Shown here piece after piece: positions 57,173 through 64,000 of a DNA stretch of 64,000 nucleotides. The stretch's first letter is position 1. The number at the start of each line of letters is the position of its first letter. Made by a program: the position numbers and the translations under genes. The DNA is from Paralvinella palmiformis (Eukaryota; Annelida; Polychaeta; Terebellida; Alvinellidae), in NCBI GenBank assembly GCA_025642065.1, contig JAODUP010000438.1, positions 147,001-211,000 of the forward strand. Direction: 5' to 3'. The notes beneath the pieces were generated by a model. The model saw only the letters and a list, made by a program, of their open reading frames with translations. It was not told the DNA's origin and ran no database searches.

Positions 57173-57705
57173 AAACTGCCTTTGTGGTTTTGCGCAATTC
57201 AGTTGAGCTCGTGCCTAGACTTTCCCTCCACGCGAATTATTAGTCAACGCGACGGCCCTCAAATACCGAAAAAAATGATTCTCTGGTGGAGTTAAGTACA
57301 CAGTGTATAGGATAGAATACGATGGGTAGACTGTATCTGTATCTGTACCAGAACAGAAACGAGTCTTAACCACACTGGCTTAAATGATAGACAGGTAAAA
57401 GTAACATGTTCGGGGACAATTTCTACTCTAATAAGTTGCTCGCTGCAAATGCTAAATCACGCAAGTACAGTTCCTTTGAACCCCGTACGATGCCAATTAA
57501 GGGTACACCGCTGACTTTAGTAATGGGCCAAACCGGGTGATGTTTACTACATTTTAAATCATATATAGATCGATATAGCGACTACTTTCTTTCATGTTTT
57601 TATTAATACAGGTGTAGCTGGAAATAACTACAAACATCGCAACAGACAGACTACGGCTGTTGATGCAAAATAATCAGTGCTACATTTCCAGACACACCCG
57701 CTCCC
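57173..57705. other. unannotated stretch
   Basis: Nothing recognised. Confidence 0.4.
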
Positions 57706-57706
57706 T

Positions 57707-57741
<35 letters not shown>
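57706..57741. repeat. C-run then (CT)n
   Basis: C9 followed by a CT run of about 25 bp. Confidence 0.96.
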
Positions 57742-58312
57742 AAATCTGGCCGAAATATATATTTGTTTATCACTTTCAAAACATGTTAGCGATAATGCAT
57801 CAATTTACTACAAAGCTGCATATTTTTCGTGTTGTCCTCCGATATTCAGGACCATACGGCGTCTAAGTACCCAATGGAATACTTTCGAGGGTATTTCTTT
57901 TTATAGTTTTCACAATGTGCAGCCGCGCACAATATTAACTCTCTGTAAGGAGAATATACTGAATGATTCGGATATACACAGTGCATGGCTACAGATGGTG
58001 CGCCAAAGGCCCATAATCCCTGATCGGCGGACAGATGTGAGAGATTTCGTGCCTGGCTAATCGAAAATGTACATTATGTGCTACGGTAGATAATGTGCAA
58101 CCAAAGTTGTATATCATTTATGTACACATATTAAATGTGACTGAAAATACTGTGCATTACATACGTATAGCTGATATAGGACTGGAGTAGCGCACTATTT
58201 ACTGACCGGAAACATCACTCATCCCAATTACAATCGTTGTACCTCCGTCACGGTCATAAAATCACACTTTCCCCGCAGTCACAGTGACAACTAAGTCAAT
58301 AACAGAAAACAA
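57742..58312. other. unannotated stretch
   Basis: A 127-codon plus-strand frame (57677-58060) starts in the C/CT repeat and continues through unique sequence. Its second half is not low-complexity, but no domain was recognised. Confidence 0.4.
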
Positions 58313-58321
58313 CCCCCCCCC

Positions 58322-58354
<33 letters not shown>
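58313..58354. repeat. C12 then (CA)n
   Basis: A C-run leads into a CA run of about 30 bp. Confidence 0.96.
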
Positions 58355-58356
<2 letters not shown>

Positions 58357-58547
58357 AGTCACAGGATGTCATTATAGGAGACATATTAGGCTAGGGTCCA
58401 TTGTGAGGACCCTAAATCAAGACCATTCTGTTACAATGATATGGTATTAGTATGACGAGTGGAGCTTGGAACATATTTACAAAGGCCTAATGTACCCGGT
58501 GTTATCAACGTGGGCTGCATACACTAGAGGGCAGCAGCAGCACTAGA

Positions 58548-58716
58548 GTTCAGTTGAGTCGGTTAACCTTGGTGCTGGTCACCCCTGGGACGTATGACCG
58601 AGAGGCGACGGTCTAGGCAAACATATCCCAGAAATATAGCTATGAAGCGGATTCGAACCCACAACATGGAGGTTTGCAGCACAGCTCTCTAACCACTTCG
58701 GCATCCAAACGCCCTA
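58548..58716 (-). mobile_element. SINE-B copy, near full length
   Basis: The plus strand shows AGTTCAGTTGAGTCGGTTAA, GGTGCTGGTCACCCCTGGGA, GGATTCGAACCCACAACATG, GAGGTTTGCAGCACAGCTCT and CTAACCACTTCGGCATCC. These are the tail, body, B box, Cys-type loop and A-box region in inverse order. Confidence 0.75.
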
Positions 58717-59136
58717 TTTATCAAAATTAAATAGTTCAATAAACGAATACTAAATACCTATCCGTGATTATTAAGATGAAAGATAGACTAGTTCGAATGA
58801 GGTAGTACCCTCTAAAATATGGAGCTCTATCTTAGATTTATATTTGACGTGTAAAGGAATCGAAGCGCGAACATATGAAGGTCGATTGAGCACATAGAAC
58901 GGAAAAGTAAATTTAGGGACCACCGTGCTCCCCTACTCTCACTAAAGGGAGCCAATGTTTTGTAATGTGGTTCAATAACAAACATTTCAGGCTACAACAT
59001 TATAGAGTTGAATCTAATCAGTTTACTATTTCAGTCGTTTCTCTAGGTAAGCTGGCTAAACGTTTCGGTAAATGTATTCACAAGTTAAAATCCAGAGATT
59101 ATATTACTATTCATGATTTCTTGGGCCAGTGTCATT
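58717..59136. other. unannotated stretch
   Basis: A frame from 58965 is open for about 56 codons before the CA repeat (SLGKLAKRFGKCIHKLKS) and not recognised. Confidence 0.4.
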
Positions 59137-59246
59137 TCACACACACACACACACACACACAAAACGCACACAAAACACACAGAGAGAGAGGGGGGGACAC
59201 ACACAAACAGTGAGCGAGAAAGAGAGACTACGGATGTGTGTACGCG

Positions 59247-59284
<38 letters not shown>
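59137..59284. repeat. (CA)n, GA-rich and (TA)n composite
   Basis: CA 59139-59162, GAGAGAGAGGGGGGGACACA-type sequence to 59230, then TA 59249-59284. Confidence 0.95.
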
Positions 59285-59286
<2 letters not shown>

Positions 59287-59572
59287 TCTCCACCTAAATC
59301 CAAGCGAAACAATTATATCAATTATCCATCATTACTGGGACATTATCAAGCCAGAAGGTAACGAGTTCCGAACCCGACATCAGGCTGTCATCTATACGGT
59401 GACAAGCAATCACTTATTATCGCCCAACAGACTCGAATTAACAATGCCACTTGTCACGTTAAACCTACCGTCATCTTGACTGTGGCAAAAAGTGGCAGAA
59501 AATGGTGGCATAAAGTGGCATGATGTATGATGAGCGTTGGCGACTTAAGTCGTCCTTCCCTCGAGTGAACCC
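59285..59572. other. unannotated stretch
   Basis: A GTGGCA(G/T)AAA motif repeats loosely at 59481-59522 (AAGTGGCAGAAAATGGTGGC); otherwise nothing recognised. Confidence 0.45.
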
Positions 59573-59875
59573 AATAATAATAATAATAATAATAATAAAA
59601 TAGTTATTATTATTTTTAGTTTTATTATTATTATTAGTAGTAGTAGTAGTAGTAGAAGTAGTAGCTGTATTATTAATGTTGTTTCTGCTACTACTACTAC
59701 TAGTAGTAGTAGTAGTAGTAGTATGGGTAGTAGTAGTAGTAGTATGGGTAGTAGTAGTAGTAGTATGGGTAGTAGTAGTAGTAGTAGTAGTATGGGTAGT
59801 AGTAGTAGATGCAGTAGTAGTAGTAGTAGTGATGCTGGTAGTAGTAGTAGTACCACTATTACATTTACTGTAACA
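59573..59875. repeat. (AAT)n and (AGT)n with a GTATGGGTAGTAGTAG module
   Basis: AAT 59573-59598 and AGT 59634-59662; then from 59697 AGT triplets are punctuated by ATGGGT at variable spacing (59723, 59744, 59765, 59792). Leu- and Val-rich frames are artefacts. Confidence 0.96.
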
Positions 59876-59985
59876 ACCAACTACTGTTACTGTTACTAAT
59901 CAACATTATTTATCACTAATTCATCCTTTTAGTGACTTTTTACCGTCCTCACTGATGTCTACACACACTCCCCCCTCCTCCGCCT

Positions 59986-60048
59986 CCCCCCCCCCCCCCC
60001 CCGAAAAGTACATAGACTTACGTCAGAATGCTAGCAACTCCCCCCCCC
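59986..60048. repeat. C17 and C9 homopolymers
   Basis: C17 at 59986-60002 and a second C-run at 60040-60048. Confidence 0.93.
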
Positions 60049-60453
60049 CTCTCCATCCCTCCGACATACTATCATCCACTTCCATCCAAAACTAACCCAC
60101 AACCCATCAACGTGTCTAAGTACATAACGTGTTCATTCTAATATCTCCAGATAATCCACGTGTTCATTATGTTAAGTTCTAATCCTCTCAGATTCCCTCC
60201 TCCCGCGTCACACTGACAAGATGAGAGTATGGAAAGGTGGAGTCGGGAAGCGGGGGGGGGGGGTTGGACTCCTACCAGAATAGTATACATCCTCGGGAGG
60301 TTATAATGTCCCACTCTCATTCACTAAGTCGTCGGAGTCAATTAACTTGGTCAGCCAACTACGAAAACACTTCCCGATATTCTAAGCTGAGAAAATCCTC
60401 TTAAAGTTGGCAGACAACCGGAAAACGTGTGACATACTTTTGTCGAGACTTAA

Positions 60454-61145
60454 ACAGGTCCATGACCCATGACCTCTCCAATATAACCAGAACCCGGCAT
60501 TTCTCCAACATAACCAGAACTGGTAACGTCTCCAACAGAACCAAAACCCGTGACCTTTCAAATACCACCAGAACTCGTGGCCTCTCAAACAGCAACAAAA
60601 ATAGTGATCTTCCAAACAGGACCAGAAACCGTGACCTCTCAAACAAGACAAGAACCTTTGACCTTCCAAACAGAACCAGAACCCGTGACCTCTCAAACAA
60701 GACCAGAATCCGTGACCTTTTAAACAAAACCAGAACCAGTGACCTTTCAAACCGGACCAAAATCAGTAACCTTTCAAACAGGACCAAAATCTGTGACCTT
60801 TCAAACAGCACCAGAACTCGTGACTTATAAAACAGCACCAGATCCCGTGACATCCCAAACAGGACTAGAACCGGTAACTTACCAAACAGGACCAGAACCC
60901 GTGACTTCCCAAAAAGGACTATAACCGGTAACTTATGAAACAGGACCAGAACCCGTGACTTATAAAACAGGACCAGAACCCGAGACTTCCCAAACAGGAC
61001 TTGAACCGATAACTTATCAAACAGGACCAGAACCCGAGACTTCCCAAACAGGACCAGAACCCGTGACTTATAAAACAGGACCAGAACCCGTGACTTATAA
61101 AACAGCACCAGAACCCGATACTTCCCAAACAGGACTTGAACCGAT
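60454..61145. repeat. 27-bp tandem repeat, about 25 units
   Basis: CCAGAACCCGTGACCTTTCA followed by AACAGGA recurs every 27 bp. Left units end CTCTCAAACA, while right units carry CTTATAAAACAG or CTTCCCAAACAG. Frames on both strands stay open because the unit is a multiple of three; the longest is a 265-codon minus-strand frame (61198-60401) with a 9-residue FGKSRVLVL-like period, and plus-strand frames repeat TSQTGPEPV. Equal openness on both strands argues against a gene, although a repetitive protein cannot be fully excluded. Confidence 0.93.
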
Positions 61146-61476
61146 GGTCCCGGACTAGACCATTGAATGCCGTGCTCAGTACCATTTACAAGGTCCATAG
61201 TACCAGTGAGATATCCGGCGTACCATGGCCTATTCTAGTCAGAATTGACGCTATATATCAACGAAGTGGCCGGCACACGCTAAAAGACACAATCTCGGCT
61301 CGCCTGGAACAGGGTAAACCGTGCTACAGCAGAACTAAATCTTGATTAAAGGCACGGAGAGGAAGTTAGTCGGAACAGGGTAGCGTCCTTGTCTATTGGG
61401 ATAGCTAATGTTGTAATGATGATACGAGTGTCTGTAATTATGGGCATAAAATCTATCTTTATTTGTCTACATCACG

Positions 61477-61481
<5 letters not shown>
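61146..61481. other. unannotated stretch
   Basis: Nothing recognised. Confidence 0.4.

Positions 61482-61520
<39 letters not shown>
61482..61520. repeat. (TA)n microsatellite
   Basis: TA run of about 38 bp. Confidence 0.97.
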
Positions 61521-61524
<4 letters not shown>

Positions 61525-61699
61525 GTGTGGGAGCGGTGATGAGATGTGAAGTGAGAGCTGTTTGGATGCTGGAGACAGAGGACGTGGTATCTTTTACGAG
61601 CATCAATGATGAGTGGTTTATTTTCGTCACATGAGAGGCATAGATTAAGGGAAGGTTATGGCACCTGTCATATTAAAATACACAACGAGAAGCTGGTCG

Positions 61700-61790
61700 A
61701 TAGGCAGACAGACAGACGGACAGACAGTCTACACACGCACGCACACACAGACACACACGCGGGCCTGCGCACACACACGCGCACATACAT
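61700..61790. repeat. (CAGA)n and (CA)n/(CG) tract
   Basis: CAGACAGACAGACGGACAGA then CACA/CGCA repeats. Confidence 0.92.
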
Positions 61791-62089
61791 GATAAGACTC
61801 TGTACACCTAAAGCCATAGATCATTAACGTCGGTTTATATGAATTGCCCGTTCATTCGAAGCAGTATTTGCTGGAAGTTTTGTTTATTACTATACGACCA
61901 GATAAATCAAAGTACTGTTTATTGTCTCCACGTTCTTAATAACCTGTTTTCAGATATCTATACATGTATATCCAATATCTGTTCGCCAATATCCACTCCC
62001 CCCCCCCTTCCCATTCACTCAATTATCAACTCACTCACTAAAACACTCCACAAGATGTTTAATTTATTCTGTAAAACATTCAACTCCAA

Positions 62090-62093
<4 letters not shown>
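61791..62093. other. unannotated stretch
   Basis: C9 run near 62000; no gene recognised. Confidence 0.4.

Positions 62094-62123
<30 letters not shown>
62094..62123. repeat. (TA)n microsatellite
   Basis: TA run. Confidence 0.96.
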
Positions 62124-62124
<1 letters not shown>

Positions 62125-62140
62125 GCTGACGTCGAAACTG

Positions 62141-62250
62141 TAACTGGATCGTCTGTCTGTCCGTCTGGCGGGCACCCTTCTGTATGTCTGTCTGTCTGTC
62201 TGGTCGGCCAGCCGCTCTTCTGTCTGTTTGTCTGTCTGGCCAGCCGCCCT

Positions 62251-62285
<35 letters not shown>

Positions 62286-62338
62286 GCCTGTCTGTATGTA
62301 TGTATGTATGTCTGCCTGCCTGTATGTCTGTCTGTCTT
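62141..62338. repeat. (TCTG)n with an inserted GGCCAGCCGCCCTTC module
   Basis: TCTG tetramers are interrupted three times by related GC-rich blocks (GGCGGGCACCCTTC, GGTCGGCCAGCCGCTCTTC, GGCCAGCCGCCCTTC). This gives a higher-order unit of roughly 40 bp, and the array then becomes TATG/TCTG. Confidence 0.94.
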
Positions 62339-62349
62339 TGCTGTCTAGA

Positions 62350-62433
62350 TTCCAAACCCCGTCCGGGCTGTCTGAAAGGTGTTTCATCTTTTAGTTCGCT
62401 TCATTAAACAAGTAACCGTAAAACAGCAATTAT
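62350..62433 (+). mobile_element. SINE-A fragment, A2-type
   Basis: AACCCCGTCCGGGCTGTCTG, GTGTTTCATCTTTTAGTTCG and CTTCATTAAACAAGTAACCG, with the GTAAAACAGC end. The A-box half of the head is replaced by the TCTG array, and the GGTCGCTCGG section is deleted. Confidence 0.65.
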
Positions 62434-62465
62434 GTATACCGAGAGTTTGTATTAAGTACCCACAG

Positions 62466-62467
<2 letters not shown>

Positions 62468-62502
<35 letters not shown>
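62468..62502. repeat. (TA)n microsatellite
   Basis: TA run with one GTATATAT interruption. Confidence 0.95.
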
Positions 62503-62503
<1 letters not shown>

Positions 62504-62907
62504 ACGTCTATACTCCGTTTGTTGGACGGCTCCTTTGCCATTTTACTAAACAGCGTTTATACTGCGTCATATAATACCTAGATTAAGTGAAATTGTTTTT
62601 AAATTGTCATTAAATAAACATGTCTTAACCCGGAAGTTATGTATACTAAGACTCGGTAGGTTACAGTTAACACGGGAATGACTCAGACTTTTCTAGAGAA
62701 AACTCTCTTTTAAGTTCCCTCTAAGTTCGTAAATTTCTTGTTAAATTTTCTGGTTAGAAAAATTAGCAAACACTAGATAACTGACAGAGCTTCAAATTCA
62801 GTACATTCATTACATTCAGACATCTATATTTCAGAAAGAGAAAAACATAGTAGACCGTTTTGTTTACATAGCGATCGATTCGGCTAAGTACACGTGTTTG
62901 TCGTCAT
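62503..62907. other. unannotated stretch
   Basis: Nothing recognised. Confidence 0.4.
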
Positions 62908-63114
62908 CTGATGATGATGATGATGATGATGATTGATTGATGCGTTTACGGCCACTTTTGTGCACATTGTTGGCTAAATGAGCCGAGCGACCTCCAAAGG
63001 TAATGAAGCGAAGTCGAAGATGAAACACTCTTCAGATATTCCCACGCCGAGATTCGAACACGGGTGGTAGTGATCTGTGGTCCAACACGCTATCGCTAGA
63101 CCAAGAAGGCGCCG
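62908..63114 (-). mobile_element. SINE-A copy, A1 head, well preserved
   Basis: The minus strand begins GGCGCCTTCTTGGTCTAGCG with GTGTTCGAATCTC as B box, then the body and TGGCCGTAAACGCATC, ending in (ATC)n at 62908-62936. The complement GGCTAAATGAGCCGAGCGAC is clear. Confidence 0.87.
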
Positions 63115-63661
63115 GATTGACATGGCTATTCTATGGTCAATTTCTAAATAAGAGGATCGTTCATTTTCACATCCATCTAATAACGAATATCTATATCGCA
63201 GTTTACATATATCAGTATATAAAATGGGAATATCGGGAATTTACGTCATACGTGTTTTTTTCGTGTAATAATTTAATGATATTTCACCTTCTTGTGTGAG
63301 AATAAGATTCTCTTTACAGACAGCGAAAACAGTCTGACGGCTTGCGCTCAAATTGCTCCAACATATAAGATATACATATTCACGAGCGATTCTTGGGGTC
63401 TAGAAAATTCTACAAAAACGTCTAGCTTCACAACTGCAATAATAACATTACACGCAATGTTTTCATAAGAAGAACTCGTGTAATTCGGGAATATCACACG
63501 CACAATATAGGACATATTTAGCTAACGCCTAACGTAATGTAATCAAACCTAAATACAAAGGTTCAGTTCTTGCCGTAAACTTCGCTGAAAATGCTGAAAA
63601 CTTAAGAAAGGTCTGGTAGTCTGTATTAAGTACCGGTATGTACAGTAAAACAGATACTGCT
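63115..63661. other. unannotated stretch
   Basis: Nothing recognised. Confidence 0.4.
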
Positions 63662-63815
63662 GATATACGGCGACTTTTGTGCATATGCCAATATGCCGCA
63701 CGACTTCCAATTGCAATGAGGCGAAGTGAACGATGAAACACCCTTCAGACAGCCGCCCCGGGATTTGAACTCAGATGCGAGTGGTCTGTGGCCAATCCTG
63801 GTTCCGGTTAACCCA
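63662..63815 (-). mobile_element. SINE-A copy, degraded
   Basis: ATACGGCGACTTTTGTGCAT, CAATGAGGCGAAGTGAACGA, TGAAACACCCTTCAGACAGC and GGGATTTGAACTCAGATGC are the complement of the tail, body and B-box region. The head end (GGCCAATCCTGGTTCCGG) is heavily changed and closest to A2. Confidence 0.7.
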
Positions 63816-64000
63816 TAGCCTATATAACAATTACTATTCGAATGCGATTACACAAGATGGTACTTAATTTGAACTTTACTGCACTTGATTTTATTACTGG
63901 AATTGAGATACACGAGGCAACAACTCAACCGAACAACCGAATGTGCAGGCATCAGTAAACACAATTGATGAAAACGCTTTATTTATATGCGTACGCGCGC
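63816..64000. other. AT-rich window end
   Basis: Nothing recognised. Confidence 0.4.

Noticed and set aside
60401..61198. 265-codon minus-strand open frame as a gene
   Set aside because: It lies within a 27-bp tandem repeat whose length is a multiple of three, and frames are equally open on the other strand.

Overview
The window looks like AT-rich nuclear DNA from an animal, most likely a marine invertebrate and plausibly a mollusc. The grounds are very dense microsatellites, tRNA-derived SINEs with polymerase III box-like heads, degraded non-LTR retrotransposons of animal type, a THAP-domain fragment, and no operon-like or bacterial gene organisation. The taxon is an inference. No intact host protein-coding gene can be recognised: almost every long open frame lies in a tandem repeat or a mobile element.

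Mobile elements make up the interpretable content. I separate three SINE groups. SINE-A (17 copies or fragments) has a tRNA-like head, a conserved body read as TTTCACTTCGCCTCATTACC, then GGTCGCTCGGCCCATTTAGC, and a GGCCGTAAAACATC plus (ATC)n end; it occurs with at least two different heads, called A1 and A2 here. SINE-B (8 copies, all seen on the minus strand) has a tRNA-Cys-like head. SINE-C (copies at 13305-13608 and 21996-22430, part of one at 53878-54000) ends in a ...CTATATAAAT tail. Two degraded LINEs lie on the minus strand (26385-27420 and 46605-47160), with detached 3' tails of the second type at 29405-29510 and 56545-56695. A roughly 440-bp family, R1, is present as two near-identical inverted copies (1990-2434 and 20024-20466) and one fragment (19103-19162). 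At 47285-47945 an imperfect inverted repeat brackets a decayed THAP-domain start, probably the remains of a DNA transposon.

Tandem arrays are the second main component. They include a 49/50-bp array (2964-3230), a 35-bp array (10381-10870), two unrelated 27-bp arrays (15315-15530 and 60454-61145), a 44-bp satellite-like array of about 39 units with higher-order structure (37690-39395), a long GAGT to CAGA block (8118-9210), a mixed TA/GA/CA block (33600-34112) and dozens of shorter microsatellites.

A few CpG-richer islands stand out: 3430-3790, 17450-17940, 34870-35560, 36640-37270 and 50450-52600. The last two carry clusters of animal promoter motifs (CCAAT boxes with an RFX-type X-box; CRE, CCAAT and TATA in order) and are the best candidates for host regulatory DNA. 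No gene could be followed away from them, so the window may be intergenic or deep intronic.
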